From assembly GCF_002111585.1 (NCBI RefSeq), contig NZ_LUTP01000006.1, positions 62,001 to 126,000 on the forward strand: DNA of 64,000 nt. The letters are read 5' to 3'. The first letter of the stretch is position 1. Each line of letters starts with the position of its first letter. This DNA is from Lonsdalea iberica. Lineage in GTDB: Bacteria; Pseudomonadota; Gammaproteobacteria; Enterobacterales; Enterobacteriaceae. The position numbers were made by a program, and so were the translations under genes. The notes under the pieces are model-generated. The model made no database searches and was not told the origin of the DNA. It worked only from the letters and a program-made list of their open reading frames with translations. This document shows, piece after piece, positions 1 to 15,111 of this stretch.

Positions 1-204
1 ACTTGGTTAAATTTCGACTAGTGGCGATGAATTTAACCGCTATAATTATATTATAAGTGCCATTTTTTAATAAAAAATACCTATTACGGCGCTTATGCTT
101 AAACGTTTTTATATTTTTAAAAATATTTTTCCTTATAATTCATTCGGTTAACCTAAAAAACACCTCATTTTGGGCGGTATAATACCTATCAAGTACCCGC
201 CATT

Positions 205-253
205 ATGATCCATATCAAATTTCGCATTAATATGCTTTGTTAATATCACTGCG
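205..253 (+). promoter_or_regulatory. FNR-dependent focA-pfl promoter
   Basis: Positions 205-218 read ATGAT-CCAT-ATCAA, nine of ten matches to the FNR consensus TTGAT-N4-ATCAA. The dyad centre is at 211.5. A TAATAT -10 element lies at 241-246, which predicts a start near 253 and puts the FNR centre at about -41.5, the usual place for an FNR site that overlaps the -35 region. This fits the known anaerobic induction of focA-pflB in E. coli. The 200 bases upstream are very AT-rich and could carry ArcA or IHF sites, but I cannot pick one out with confidence. Confidence 0.7.
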
Positions 254-279
254 CTGATAAACTTTAAGAGAGAGTTAGT

Positions 280-1137
280 GTGAAAGCTGACAACCCCTTT
301 ACTCTGCTACTACCGGCAGCAATGGCAAAAGTTGCGGAAGATGCAGGTGTCTATAAAGCCACAAAAAAACCGCTTACTACATTTTCCCTCGCGATATGTG
401 CGGGAGTGTTCATCTCCATAGCATTTGTCTTCTACATCACTGCCACCACAGGGTCTGCCTCTATGCCATTCGGCATGGCCAAGCTGGTCGGCGGTATCTG
501 CTTCTCTTTAGGGCTGATGCTGGTGGTGGTCTGCGGTGCGGATTTGTTTACGTCCACCGTGTTGATTCTTGTGGCTAAGGCCAGCGACCGCATCACCTGG
601 CGGCAGTTAGGCTGTAACTGGGTGAACGTCTATTTTGGGAACCTGGTAGGAGCGCTGATCTTCGTTGCGCTGATTTGGTTCTCGGGCGAGCACATGGTTG
701 CTAACGGCGCATGGGGCTTGAATGTTCTGCAGACAGCGAATCACAAGCTGGAGCACACGTTCACTGAAGCGCTGAGCCTCGGCATCCTGGCAAATCTGAT
801 GGTTTGTCTGGCCGTCTGGATGAGTTACTCCGGCCGCACCCTGCTCGACAAATGTCTAGTGATGGTTTTGCCGGTAGCCATGTTCGTAGCCAGCGGTTTC
901 GAGCATAGCATTGCAAACATGTTTATGATTCCCATGGGAATTGTGATTAAAAACTTCGCTTCGGAAGAATTCTGGCATGCCATTGGGATGGCGCCGAGCC
1001 AATTCGAACACCTGACTATCCACAATTTTATTGTCGATAACCTGATCCCGGTCACTATCGGCAACATCATTGGGGGCGGGTTGTTGGTAGGCTTAACTTA
1101 TTGGGTTATTTATTTGCGCGGTGGAAACAAGCACTAG
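280..1137 (+). CDS. focA: formate channel FocA
   Basis: The 285-residue product matches E. coli FocA nearly end to end and in exact length. FocA is a pentameric inner-membrane channel that passes formate made by pyruvate formate-lyase out of, or back into, the cell. Six hydrophobic segments are visible, as is the conserved GFEHSIANM segment holding the gating histidine of the formate/nitrite transporter family. The start is GTG, as in E. coli, with GAGAG just upstream. It is first in an operon with pflB, which begins 56 bases after its stop, under the FNR promoter described above. Confidence 0.97.
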   Translation: MKADNPFTLLLPAAMAKVAEDAGVYKATKKPLTTFSLAICAGVFISIAFVFYITATTGSASMPFGMAKLVGGICFSLGLMLVVVCGADLFTSTVLILVAKASDRITWRQLGCNWVNVYFGNLVGALIFVALIWFSGEHMVANGAWGLNVLQTANHKLEHTFTEALSLGILANLMVCLAVWMSYSGRTLLDKCLVMVLPVAMFVASGFEHSIANMFMIPMGIVIKNFASEEFWHAIGMAPSQFEHLTIHNFIVDNLIPVTIGNIIGGGLLVGLTYWVIYLRGGNKH

Positions 1138-1193
1138 GGTGTTATCGGCCGCAACATCGGGTTTTAAAAATCCATATAAAAGGTAGGTGTAAA

Positions 1194-3482
<2,289 letters not shown>

Positions 3483-3513
3483 TTATCCTGTCTGCCTGAA
3501 AAGGCGTAAAATA

Positions 3514-3540
3514 AAGGCTCCACTCTGTGGGGCCTTTTTT
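3514..3540 (+). terminator. Rho-independent terminator after pflB
   Basis: A nine-pair stem (3514-3522 with 3528-3536, one G-U pair, loop CTCTG) runs into a tract of six T. It separates focA-pflB from pflA. Confidence 0.85.
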
Positions 3541-3566
3541 CACCGCTTCACCGGAGCATTCAGAGC

Positions 3567-3617
3567 CTGTTTTGTCAGCCCGCTGTGACCGTTTACCAGG
3601 GAGGGCTGCCAAAACAG
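3567..3617. repeat. large imperfect inverted repeat before pflA
   Basis: The 15-base arms at 3567-3581 and 3603-3617 match as inverted repeats at 14 of 15 positions, around a 21-base loop. It lies after the pflB terminator and about 100 bases before pflA, so it could fold in the pflA leader or in read-through RNA. No T tract follows. It does not resemble the ERIC or REP consensus that I know. Confidence 0.6.
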
Positions 3618-3718
3618 ATTCGACGCAGCGTCATCATGATGTACTTCGTGCACAATGTGACGTCATACTGCGCCCCAGCTGGCCGCTATTGTTCGGCCCA
3701 ACCCGGAGAAACCTCGCA

Positions 3719-4459
3719 ATGTCAGTAATTGGTCGTATTCACTCTTTCGAGTCCTGTGGAACCGTCGACGGTCCAGGCATACGCTTCATCGTCTTCTTCC
3801 AGGGATGTTTGATGCGCTGTCTCTACTGCCACAACCGTGACACCTGGGATACTCACGGCGGCAAAGAGATTACGGTAGAAGAGCTGATGAAAGAGGTGGT
3901 CACCTATCGCCATTACATGAATGCTTCCGGTGGGGGCGTGACCGCCTCCGGTGGAGAAGCCATTCTGCAAGCGGAATTCGTTCGCGATTGGTTCCGCGCC
4001 TGTCAGGAACAGGGCATCAACACCTGCCTTGATACCAATGGATTTGTACGCCGTTACGATCCGGTGATTGACGAACTGCTGGATGCCACCGATTTGGTGA
4101 TGCTGGATTTAAAACAGCTTGACGACACCATCCACCAAAATCTGGTCGGTGTTTCCAATCATCGTACGCTGGAATTCGCACGCTACCTCGCAAAACGTAA
4201 CCAGAGAACATGGATTCGGTATGTGGTCGTTCCCGGTTGGTCCGATGACGACAAGTCAGCGCACATGCTAGGAGCGTTCACTCAAGAGATGGGGAACATC
4301 GAGAAGATTGAACTACTGCCCTATCACGAACTGGGTAAACACAAATGGGTCGCTATGGGCGAGGAGTACCAGTTGGATGGCGTTAAACCACCGAAAGCCG
4401 AAACGATGAACCGCGTTAAATCCATTCTTGAAAGCTACGGCCACCACGTCGCTTATTGA
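3719..4459 (+). CDS. pflA: pyruvate formate-lyase activating enzyme
   Basis: This 246-residue radical-SAM enzyme, the same length as in E. coli, places the glycyl radical on PflB. The CX3CX2C iron-sulfur motif is at Cys30, Cys34 and Cys37 (CLMRCLYC), followed by the glycine-rich SAM-binding [12 protein letters not shown] region. An upstream extension of the frame to 3527 is open but unlike any PflA; the ATG at 3719 with GGAG upstream is the family start. It lies 236 bases after pflB, beyond a terminator, so it probably has its own promoter, as in E. coli. Confidence 0.96.
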   Translation: MSVIGRIHSFESCGTVDGPGIRFIVFFQGCLMRCLYCHNRDTWDTHGGKEITVEELMKEVVTYRHYMNASGGGVTASGGEAILQAEFVRDWFRACQEQGINTCLDTNGFVRRYDPVIDELLDATDLVMLDLKQLDDTIHQNLVGVSNHRTLEFARYLAKRNQRTWIRYVVVPGWSDDDKSAHMLGAFTQEMGNIEKIELLPYHELGKHKWVAMGEEYQLDGVKPPKAETMNRVKSILESYGHHVAY

Positions 4460-4472
4460 ACATTTACCGCAA

Positions 4473-4492
4473 GCCGGTCACCTGTGGCCGGC
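4473..4492. other. hairpin between convergent pflA and ycaD
   Basis: An eight-pair stem (4473-4480 with 4485-4492) with a four-base loop lies between the 3' ends of the two genes. Neither strand has a clear T tract, so terminator function is only a guess. Confidence 0.35.
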
Positions 4493-4507
4493 GTGTTGAT
4501 TCAACCT

Positions 4508-5661
4508 TCAAGCTGCTGCCAGTGGATTGGGATGTTGATGATTGGCCTTTCTTAGTAGCATGACCAGATAACAGAAAGCAATGGCGCCAATGAGAACGAA
4601 CAGCAGTTTATCGGAGTATGACTGCATCAGCATCGCCGCCAAACTCGGTCCCGTCAGACTGCCAATCGTGTAGCTCAGCAGCAAAGCCTGATTCATCGCC
4701 ACCAACTCTCCCGCCGCCACTTTCTCGCAGGCCCAAGACATGGCCACGGGATAGAGCGTAAATGCCGCGCAGCCCAGAATGAATAACGCTGGCACCATCG
4801 CAACTCGACTGAAGCCCAGCATCATGATACAGCCGATGATCACCGCGAACACTAATACCCGCAGTACCATCAGGCGGCCATAGCGATCCGCCATTTTGCC
4901 TACCGGCCATTGTCCAAAAATACCGGCGCTAATCAGCAGCGCCATCCAATAACCGACCTGTGCGTCACTCATTCCCTGATGGGCAAGATAGAGCGGCATC
5001 AGACCATACATTGATCCCAAGATGATGCCGGAAATCACACAGCCATTAATGCCTAAACGGGCCGTACGGTAACGTAACATCTGCCAGACATTCACCTTGT
5101 GCGTCATAATTTGTGGCGGGGAAAGGCGGGCAAACAGCATCGGTAATACACTGAGTACGACCAGCGTCACCGCCCACGGCAAGACGCTAAATACATCGGT
5201 TTGGACCATGCTCAGCAGGAGTTGCCCCACGACGCTCCCCAGATAATACGCCATCATGTACGCCGCCAGCAGTTGCCCGCGGTGAGTGGCGTGACCGCCG
5301 CAAAGCAGCGCGCTTTCCACGACAACCCATATCAATGCACAACCAACGCCCGCAATTAAGCGCCACAGCAACCAGCTCCAGAAATCGACCGACAATGCTA
5401 AGGCTGCAGTAGCGGTAGCCAGCAGGATGGCGGCGAAGTAATAAGAGCGATTAAACCCAAACCGGTGGATCAAGCTCCGGCCAACAACGTGCCAATCAGG
5501 TTGCCACTGAAGTATGAGGAACCCACCAACCCGACTTGCCATACCGACAGCTGTTGAGCATTCAACCAAAGGGGAACGAGCGTATTAAGCACAGCAATGC
5601 AGACCGTTAGCAGCAAGAGACCGCTAAGCAGCAAAATGACCGGGCGCGTATAGGTGAACAT
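4508..5661 (-). pseudogene. ycaD: MFS transporter YcaD, frameshifted
   Basis: YcaD is a 382-residue major-facilitator protein of unknown substrate. The N-terminal 63 residues, starting at the ATG at 5661 ([14 protein letters not shown]), and the rest of the protein from about 5480 down ([14 protein letters not shown] onward) are both clearly YcaD but lie in different frames. The break is around 5471-5478, where inserting one base between GGAGC and TTGATC restores [15 protein letters not shown], which aligns without a gap to E. coli GTLLTGYVIKRIGFN. The repaired protein would have 384 residues. There is no homopolymer at the site. Either the gene is truly broken or one base is missing from the assembly. 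Confidence 0.85.
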
Positions 5662-5933
5662 GGGTCGATGACCACGAGAGAAGATATTTTGCGCGCATCA
5701 TGCCACCAGCAAAGTTAAAGTCAATCTGTGTTGAGAGAGTGACCGCACGATTTGTTCATGGCCTCATATAGCGGAGGCCCACCACGTCTTAACGAATCTC
5801 GGCTTGGGGTATTTTTTAGGGTAATACGCTTTTCCTATAGCCAAATAACGCGGACGCTACCCCAGGTCTTACCAAGAGTCTTACGATGAAAGCACCCCAA
5901 CGCACATTGCTGTAAACACCAAAGTTTAGGGAT
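5662..5933. other. upstream region of ycaD
   Basis: This stretch between the ycaD start and the serS terminator holds no convincing gene on either strand. In E. coli other genes, including dmsABC, lie between ycaD and serS; they are absent here. Confidence 0.5.
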
Positions 5934-5960
5934 AAAAAAAGCGCCCCTGAGGGCGCTTTT
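5934..5960 (-). terminator. Rho-independent terminator after serS
   Basis: On the minus strand AAAAGCGCCC-TCAG-GGGCGCTTTT is a perfect ten-pair stem running into a T tract, just past the serS stop. Confidence 0.9.
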
Positions 5961-5975
5961 CTGAGCTGAAACGGC

Positions 5976-7373
<1,398 letters not shown>

Positions 7374-8717
7374 CTAGCGGTAGCGTTTTGTCGGGCTATT
7401 TTGATCCTGAGAGGCCAGCCAGGCGAGCTTTTCACCGATCTTCCCCTCTAAGCCGCGAGAGGTTGGATGATAATACTGCGTAGCCGCCAATTCCGAGGGA
7501 AAATAGTTCTCGCCTGCCGCATAGCCATTGGGTTCGTCATGCGCGTACCGATACTCAGCACCGAGACCCATCTCCTTCATAAGCGCGGTGGGCGCATTGC
7601 GTAAATGGTCGGGCACATCGAAATCCGGATTTTCACGGGCATCGCGCATTGCCGCCTTGAATGCCGTATAAACGGCATTGCTTTTAGGCGCGCAGGCCAG
7701 GTAGACGATAGCCTGAGCGATCGCCCGCTCCCCTTCGGCCGGCCCCACGCGGGTAAAGCAGTCCCACGCGGCAATTGCGACCTGCATACCACGGGGGTCG
7801 GCATTACCCACATCTTCCGATGCAATCGCCAGCAAACGCCGGGCGACATACAGTGGATCGCCGCCCGCCGTGATAATTCGGGCGTACCAGTAAAGTGCCG
7901 CATCCGGCGCGGAGCCCCGCACTGACTTATGCAATGCGGAGATGAGGTCGTAATAGCGGTCGCCTTTGTTATCAAAACGGGCGCTGCGTTCACCGGCGAC
8001 CTCGTTAAGCAAATCGGGGGTCAGATGACGCTCACCGGCAGCATCGACTTCCGCCATATCCGACATCATTTCCAGCAAATTCAACGCGCGACGTGCATCC
8101 CCGCTCACCAGTTGAGACAGCAGGCGTCTCGTCTCATCAGGCAAGACGATATGCTGTTTTCCGAGTCCACGCTCGCTATCCTGCAGCGCTTGCGCCAAGA
8201 CCACTTCGATATCCTCCGCCGTCAGCGCTTTTAATAAATAAACGCGGGCGCGGGACAACAATGCCGAATTCAGCTCAAACGAGGGGTTCTCTGTGGTCGC
8301 GCCGATGAAGGTGATCGTGCCGTCCTCGATATGAGGGAGAAAAGCATCCTGTTGGCTTTTATTGAACCGGTGTACTTCATCCACGAACAGAATGGTGCGA
8401 CGCCCAGCATCACGATTATGCCGCGCGCGCTCAATCGCTTCGCGAATTTCCTTAATGCCTGACGTCACTGCTGAAATACGCTCAACATCGGCATCCCCGT
8501 AACGACCAATTAATTCCGCCAGCGTGGTTTTTCCGGTTCCCGGAGGCCCCCACAGAATCATCGAATGTAGCTGTCCGGACTCAATCGCGCGCGGCAACGG
8601 TTTGCCCGGCCCCAGTAAATGCTGCTGGCCAATATACTGCGCTAACGTGACTGGCCGCATACGCGCGGCCAGGGGCTGAAATTCATTCTGGGAAAAGTCG
8701 AGTGACAGATTACTCAC
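7374..8717 (-). CDS. rarA: replication-associated recombination protein A
   Basis: RarA (MgsA) is a 447-residue AAA+ ATPase, related to clamp loaders, that acts at stalled replication forks and interacts with SSB. Walker A (GPPGTGKTT, about residues 57-65) and Walker B (FVDEVHRF) are present, and the C-terminal MgsA domain ends in [11 protein letters not shown]. The length is identical to E. coli RarA. The start codon is GTG at 8717, eight bases after the lolA stop, so lolA-rarA form one unit, as in E. coli. Confidence 0.96.
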   Translation of the reverse strand: MSNLSLDFSQNEFQPLAARMRPVTLAQYIGQQHLLGPGKPLPRAIESGQLHSMILWGPPGTGKTTLAELIGRYGDADVERISAVTSGIKEIREAIERARHNRDAGRRTILFVDEVHRFNKSQQDAFLPHIEDGTITFIGATTENPSFELNSALLSRARVYLLKALTAEDIEVVLAQALQDSERGLGKQHIVLPDETRRLLSQLVSGDARRALNLLEMMSDMAEVDAAGERHLTPDLLNEVAGERSARFDNKGDRYYDLISALHKSVRGSAPDAALYWYARIITAGGDPLYVARRLLAIASEDVGNADPRGMQVAIAAWDCFTRVGPAEGERAIAQAIVYLACAPKSNAVYTAFKAAMRDARENPDFDVPDHLRNAPTALMKEMGLGAEYRYAHDEPNGYAAGENYFPSELAATQYYHPTSRGLEGKIGEKLAWLASQDQNSPTKRYR

Positions 8718-8724
8718 AGACGCC

Positions 8725-9339
8725 TCACTGACGTTGGTCGTCCACCGCCACCCCTTTGGGCGGTGTAAAGGTGAATTTTGCCGCGTCTACCGCTCCGTTC
8801 TGCTGATCTTTGAGAACGTAGCTACTACGCTGACCGTCCTGTTCGGTGGCAGTAAAGCCTTTGATGGTGCCGGAACTGGTCACGCTGATGGAGAATTGGC
8901 GCAGGTTGCCGCTGGCGGACTTCGGCATTAGCTCGAAGTCATCGCCTTTCTGCGTCACATGGTAGTTCTTCCAGTCGCTCGGGCTGTTGCGCGTAATCAG
9001 GATAAACGGCGTATTCCCCGTCGCATCTTTCACCCAAGTCGCGGTGACCTGCTCGACAAAGGGGTTATAAAACCACAAAGTCTTGCCGTCAGAAATCAGT
9101 ACGCTTTCATCCGGCGACGTCGTTTTCCAATTAAACAGATTCGGACGCTGGACCCACAGTTCGCCTTCGCCATCTTGCACCGCGGAACCATCATTGCCGG
9201 TCACCTTTTGTGAAAAACTGGCATGGAAACTATTAACTTTGCTCAGACGACTTTGCAAATCGCTGGAGGCGTCCGCATGAACGACGCCGGATACCATGCT
9301 CGACAGCAAACAACCGGTCATTAACCATTTTTTTATCAT
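8725..9339 (-). CDS. lolA: outer-membrane lipoprotein carrier protein LolA
   Basis: LolA (204 residues; 203 in E. coli) is the periplasmic chaperone that carries lipoproteins from LolCDE to LolB. The first 22 or so residues are a signal peptide ([18 protein letters not shown], cut after VHA). The mature part has the LolA beta-sheet fold segments, such as [12 protein letters not shown] and [16 protein letters not shown]. It lies between ftsK and rarA on the same strand. Confidence 0.96.
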   Translation of the reverse strand: MIKKWLMTGCLLSSMVSGVVHADASSDLQSRLSKVNSFHASFSQKVTGNDGSAVQDGEGELWVQRPNLFNWKTTSPDESVLISDGKTLWFYNPFVEQVTATWVKDATGNTPFILITRNSPSDWKNYHVTQKGDDFELMPKSASGNLRQFSISVTSSGTIKGFTATEQDGQRSSYVLKDQQNGAVDAAKFTFTPPKGVAVDDQRQ

Positions 9340-9508
9340 AAAAAGATCCTTTTACTATCTTGATGGCATCGGTCAACGGCTGTATTGGACAACCGCCGAG
9401 TGTACTACCTCACTGTAGATCAGCGAGGTAAACCGAAACAGCCGTCGTTGTCTGTAATATCGGGCTTTACGCATCTTTGCACAGACGATAGCCGTTTCGG
9501 TCCAAGTA

Positions 9509-12500
9509 TTATTCCATGGGAGGAGGAGCGAGAACTTCGCGATTGCCGTTATGCCCCGGGGAGCTGACAATGCCCTGCGCCTCCATCTGTTCTACAAGAC
9601 GCGCCGCCCGGTTGTAGCCTATGCGGAACTGGCGCTGTACGCCAGATATTGATGCGCGGCGTTTTTCCACCACAAAGGCCACCGCCTGATCGAACAGCGG
9701 GTCGAGCTCTTCATCCCCATCCAGACCCAAACTGCCGCCTTCGCCCTCATCACCGCCTTTAACGATGCTGTCGATGTATTCAGGGCGACCGCGCGCTTTC
9801 CAGTCCTGGACGACGGCATGCACTTCCTGATCACGAACGAATGCGCCATGCACACGCACGGGTATTGACGAGTTAGGCGCCATATACAACATGTCGCCCA
9901 TACCCAGCAGGGACTCCGCCCCGCCCTGATCGAGGATCGTTCTCGAATCGATCTTGCTGGAGACGGTAAACGCGATACGCGTGGGAATGTTGGCCTTAAT
10001 CAGCCCGGTGATAACATCCACCGACGGGCGCTGCGTCGCCAGAACCAAATGAATACCTGCGGCACGCGCCTTCTGCGCCAGACGCGCGATCAGCTCTTCC
10101 ACCTTTTTACCCACGGCCATCATCAGATCGGCGAATTCGTCCACCATCACCACGATGTAAGGCAGTTTTTCCAGCATTGGCGGCTGTGTTTCCATGCTGT
10201 CGCCCGGCTTCCAGAACGGATCGGGAATGGGGCGGCCCATAGATTCCGCCTGTTCGACGCGCTCGTTGTAACCACTCAGGTTACGCACGCCCAGCGCCGA
10301 CATCAGCTTGTACCGCCGCTCCATTTCGCCAACGCACCAGCGAAGCGCGTTAGCCGCATCCTTCATGTCCGTTACGACCTCTGTCAGGAGGTGCGGGATA
10401 CCTTCATAGACCGACAGCTCCAACATTTTGGGGTCGATCATGATGAAACGAACATCTTTCGGCGATGCTTTATACAACATACTGATAATCATGGCATTGA
10501 CGCCGACGGATTTACCAGAACCGGTCGTCCCCGCCACCAGCAAATGCGGCATTTTAGCCAGATCGGCCACCACCGGCTGGCCCGCGATATCCTTGCCTAG
10601 TACGACCGACAGGGGCGACGGATTGTCGCGGAAACTGTCGCAATCCAGGACTTCACGCAGGAATACGGTCTGGCGACGTTTGTTGGGCAACTCCAGACCG
10701 ACATAGGGTTTGCCGGGAATTACTTCGACAATACGCACAGCCACCACGGACAGTGAACGAGCCAAGTCCTTCGCGAGGTTAGAAATTCGCGCCGCTTTTA
10801 CGCCAGGCGCCAGATCCAGATCGAAGCGCGTGATGACCGGGCCGGGATGATAATCCACGACCGTCGCCTTGACGCGATAATCCGCTAAACGCGCTTCAAT
10901 CAGTCTTGCCGTTTGTTCCAGGGCAAAATCATCCACCGGGTCTTCATTGCCCGATGGCGGAGTCAGCAGATCGAAAGAAGGGAACGGTGTGGTCGGCTTC
11001 TGTAACGGCTGGTCGTTACGCATCAGGAACGGGTGGATCAGGCTATCCATAATAGACGGAGAAGCATCGTTGTCCTCATCCTCCGCCGCGTCAGGTGCTG
11101 GAGTTGATACCGCCGCTGCGGGCTGGACAGAAGGCGTAGACGCGTTTTGCGAAGCAAAATGCTCTACGGCAGCGGCCTCTTCCTCAGGAGACAAAGTAAA
11201 TAACGGCTCGCTTGGCGTATCGTCAACCAGGTCAGCCAACGGAGAAATAGCGAAAACACTGTCTAACGGCGGAACGTTCGTAGAGTGAGGCGGTGGCGAA
11301 ACTTGCGACGGCGGCGCAACCTGCTCAGCGGAGCGCTCTTCCGGCCCATCATTCAATGTGTCGTGACCGTAACGTTCCTGTTGCTGCTCAGCGAAGTCCT
11401 GAGCGAGCTGATGCATCAACGCATCGTCCTCTTGATCTGCTTCGATACTCTCCACGGGCTCGACGCCCCCATTCAGCTGCGCTTGACGTTGAGCGTCTCG
11501 CTCCTGCTGTTCCGCCAGGCGCTGCGAGGGCAGCTTGATACCGTATGAAGCCAGCTCACGCCGCGTTGGAATGCGCACAGGATTCGGGCGCGGCAATTCC
11601 GGCCCTACCCCCTGCTTGATCTGCGGATTCGAATCATCTGCTGAAAAGGCCGGAGTAAACGACAGCGAAGACGCCGCCTGACTTGTTGATACCGTTGCCG
11701 CAGCCGCTGCCGCTGCCGTAGCAGGCGTTACTGGTGTGGACGGCACCGGGGGAACCGGGTCGTCTGGCGGAGCGTGATGCATCGAGTCTTCGTTCAAAGG
11801 CTCCGCAGCCGGAGACTCAGGCACGTCGAAAGAATACAGGGGAGGGACTTCGCTTTTTTCCGTTTCGCTGACGTGCTTATCCGTCTCCGTCGGGACGGTG
11901 ACAACCTTCTGGCTGTCAATGGGCGTGGCAGGAACCGTGACGTTTCCGGCTGGTGTCTCGGTCGCAGACATGTCCTGCGAGACGTCCTCTATTGCCGGCT
12001 CGGAAGACGGTGGCGAAGGCACCTGCTCTTCAGCGGCTACTGGCTGAACACCAGGCTCCGCTGGGGCAGCGAGTAGCACATCGTCTTCATCCACCTCGTG
12101 TTCGCGAAGCGCGACGGAGGGCGTTACTGCAGTTTCATGCTCCGTATCGTGCGCCATATCCTCTTCGTCGATAGCGTCATCACGGCGTCCGCGGTTGGAG
12201 AATAAGGTCAAGCAGCCCATCACCGCAGCCCCGATTTTTTCCGCGATCGTCAGCCACGACCAACCGGTGAATAACGTCAGCCCCGCCGCCCAAACGCACA
12301 AAAGAATCAGCGTAGAGCCGATGCTGTTAAATCGCGGAATCATGGCGCTGCTGAGCAAACTGCCGAGCACGCCGCCGGAGGCAAAATAGTACAGGTCGTC
12401 CACGTTGACGGCGGCTAAACCACACGAGGTCAGGATGAGCGCCAAAGCGCCAATCAGACGTAGAGAGAAGGTGAAATAGTCAAGCGCATGCTGATGGTTT

Positions 12501-12802
12501 CGCTGACGAAAAATCAGCCAACAAAGCGAGATCATCACGGGGGGAATGGCATAAGCCAATACGCCAAAAACGAAAAACAGCGTATCGGCCAGCCAGGCGC
12601 CAACGCCACCGCCCAGGTTGTGAATGGGTTCATGCCAGGCGGTCTGAGACCAGCTAGGATCGGACGGGCTGAAGCTCAGCAGCGAAGCGGCCAGGTAGCA
12701 GGCGAACAGCCCTGCAACAACAAGCAACGCTTCTATTACACGCCGCCCCGCGCTGAGTTTTTCCAGCGTAATTTCTTTATCTTCAGTGTATTCCTGGCTC
12801 AA
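9509..12802 (-). CDS. ftsK: DNA translocase FtsK
   Basis: FtsK couples division to chromosome segregation by pumping DNA at the septum and activating XerCD at dif. The 1097-residue protein has four N-terminal membrane segments (about residues 20-185), a Pro/Glu/Ala-rich linker (about 200-620) with a run of seven alanines, the RecA-type motor with Walker A GTTGSGKS and the VDEFADLM Walker B region, and a C-terminal winged-helix gamma domain ending EVLAPPPME. It is about 230 residues shorter than E. coli FtsK, all of the difference being in the variable linker, which lacks the Gln/Pro repeats. It is followed by lolA and rarA. Confidence 0.96.
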   Translation of the reverse strand: MSQEYTEDKEITLEKLSAGRRVIEALLVVAGLFACYLAASLLSFSPSDPSWSQTAWHEPIHNLGGGVGAWLADTLFFVFGVLAYAIPPVMISLCWLIFRQRNHQHALDYFTFSLRLIGALALILTSCGLAAVNVDDLYYFASGGVLGSLLSSAMIPRFNSIGSTLILLCVWAAGLTLFTGWSWLTIAEKIGAAVMGCLTLFSNRGRRDDAIDEEDMAHDTEHETAVTPSVALREHEVDEDDVLLAAPAEPGVQPVAAEEQVPSPPSSEPAIEDVSQDMSATETPAGNVTVPATPIDSQKVVTVPTETDKHVSETEKSEVPPLYSFDVPESPAAEPLNEDSMHHAPPDDPVPPVPSTPVTPATAAAAAAATVSTSQAASSLSFTPAFSADDSNPQIKQGVGPELPRPNPVRIPTRRELASYGIKLPSQRLAEQQERDAQRQAQLNGGVEPVESIEADQEDDALMHQLAQDFAEQQQERYGHDTLNDGPEERSAEQVAPPSQVSPPPHSTNVPPLDSVFAISPLADLVDDTPSEPLFTLSPEEEAAAVEHFASQNASTPSVQPAAAVSTPAPDAAEDEDNDASPSIMDSLIHPFLMRNDQPLQKPTTPFPSFDLLTPPSGNEDPVDDFALEQTARLIEARLADYRVKATVVDYHPGPVITRFDLDLAPGVKAARISNLAKDLARSLSVVAVRIVEVIPGKPYVGLELPNKRRQTVFLREVLDCDSFRDNPSPLSVVLGKDIAGQPVVADLAKMPHLLVAGTTGSGKSVGVNAMIISMLYKASPKDVRFIMIDPKMLELSVYEGIPHLLTEVVTDMKDAANALRWCVGEMERRYKLMSALGVRNLSGYNERVEQAESMGRPIPDPFWKPGDSMETQPPMLEKLPYIVVMVDEFADLMMAVGKKVEELIARLAQKARAAGIHLVLATQRPSVDVITGLIKANIPTRIAFTVSSKIDSRTILDQGGAESLLGMGDMLYMAPNSSIPVRVHGAFVRDQEVHAVVQDWKARGRPEYIDSIVKGGDEGEGGSLGLDGDEELDPLFDQAVAFVVEKRRASISGVQRQFRIGYNRAARLVEQMEAQGIVSSPGHNGNREVLAPPPME

Positions 12803-12835
12803 GCGTTTCTCCAGGTTCCGGTAAAGGAGTCATGA

Positions 12836-12859
12836 CAAAACGCCGAGAAGGTCCCGGCG
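12836..12859 (-). terminator. Rho-independent terminator after lrp
   Basis: On the minus strand an eight-pair stem (12841-12848 with 12852-12859, one G-U pair, three-base loop) is followed by TTTTG. It separates lrp from ftsK. Confidence 0.7.
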
Positions 12860-12918
12860 CTGTAGCTGTATAAAATCACAGGAGTGTAGCTGAGTTTGCC
12901 GGGCTTTGCACCCATACG

Positions 12919-13413
12919 TCAGCGGGTCTTGATGACCAACCGGTTGCTCTGCTTAACTTCTTCCATCACCACATAGGTGCGGGTGTCGTTAACGCCAGGC
13001 AGACGCAGCAACGTTTCCCCCAGCAGTTTACGGTAGGCAGACATGTCCGGCACGCGGGTTTTCAGCAGATAGTCAAAATCTCCGGAAACCAGATGACATT
13101 CCTGAATATCTTCCAGCTTCTGTACCGCAGTATTGAACTGTTCAAATACATCCGGCGCACCACGGTTCAGCGTGATTTCCACGAAGACCAGAAGCGAAGC
13201 ATCCAGATAATGAGGATTCAGTAACGCCGTATAACCATTGATAAAACCCTGTCTCTCCAGACGTCTAACGCGTTCCAGACACGGTGTGGGCGACAAACCA
13301 ACCCGCTTGGACAGCTCCACGTTGGAGATACGACCATCTTTTTGCAATTCGTTCAGGATATTGCGATCGATACGATCAAGATCTTTTCCCGGACGTTTTT
13401 TTGTGTCTACCAT
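12919..13413 (-). CDS. lrp: leucine-responsive regulatory protein
   Basis: Lrp is a global regulator of amino-acid metabolism, transport and pili. The 164-residue product equals E. coli Lrp in length and is nearly identical to it. It has an N-terminal helix-turn-helix (about residues 14-60, with NVELSKRVGLSPTPCLERV) and a C-terminal RAM (ligand-binding, oligomerisation) domain. It is divergent from trxB, with a 522-base gap, enough for the long lrp leader and autoregulatory sites known in E. coli. Confidence 0.97.
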   Translation of the reverse strand: MVDTKKRPGKDLDRIDRNILNELQKDGRISNVELSKRVGLSPTPCLERVRRLERQGFINGYTALLNPHYLDASLLVFVEITLNRGAPDVFEQFNTAVQKLEDIQECHLVSGDFDYLLKTRVPDMSAYRKLLGETLLRLPGVNDTRTYVVMEEVKQSNRLVIKTR

Positions 13414-13737
13414 TATTATTGTCTCTCTTCACTCTTCCCTGCTCATCGCTCCCTCTGGCCCACATCAATGTGCCAGAGTTGCCCCTAAAGAAGACCCCTG
13501 TCTATTTTGTACATCAAAAGTCACGTCTGTTTATTCCGTATCCCGCGTACGACAAACAGGTGCATGAGCTATGCTGTCGCCTGCCAATTAAACAATGCCA
13601 AAACGGATAAAAAGCCGAGCATTCAACTATTCACATACAAAAATTTTCCTCTTCATAGGATGTTTTCGCAAAAGCGCAGCCGATTGTCAAAGCAAAACAA
13701 TTAAAATCAGAAGAAACTGCCAGATTCAAATCCTAGA
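13414..13737. other. lrp-trxB intergenic region, first part
   Basis: This holds the promoter and leader of lrp on the minus strand. I see no coding gene. The plus-strand reading frames here start with poor ribosome sites and do not resemble known proteins. Confidence 0.5.
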
Positions 13738-13769
13738 AACGCTGCCAGGCAGCGTTTTGATGCTTTTTT
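13738..13769 (+). terminator. plus-strand terminator with no obvious gene
   Basis: AACGCTG-CCAGG-CAGCGTT (13738-13756) forms a seven-pair stem, extendable in the loop, followed by T-rich sequence that includes six T at 13764-13769. No plus-strand coding gene lies between lrp and this point, so it may end a small RNA or a leaky transcript. Confidence 0.55.
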
Positions 13770-13851
13770 GCTGGCCGCAAGTTAGCTCGTTACATCCCCG
13801 CTCCAGCCGTGTTTCACTTTTTTCAATGGTTGTTAACGATAAGACAAATAG

Positions 13852-14895
<1,044 letters not shown>

Positions 14896-14903
14896 TCACC
14901 CTT

Positions 14904-14938
14904 GCCTGAGGGAGTTTTCTCTCTCTCAGGCCTTTCTT
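14904..14938 (+). terminator. Rho-independent terminator after trxB
   Basis: GCCTGAG (14904-14910) pairs with CTCAGGC (14925-14931), with further inner pairs, followed by a T-rich stretch. Confidence 0.75.
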
Positions 14939-15111
14939 TCTCGATTTGTGAAAATTGATCGCACAGCCTCATTTTCCGCCTCTTTTCGTTTGCATGACCT
15001 TCTCGTCACGATAACATGACGCCAAATTGACCGAACGCCCGAACAAATGTTAACCCGCGGTTATACAAGCGTTATTTCGCAATACTCTCACAAGAAGACA
15101 ATCGGCAACTG

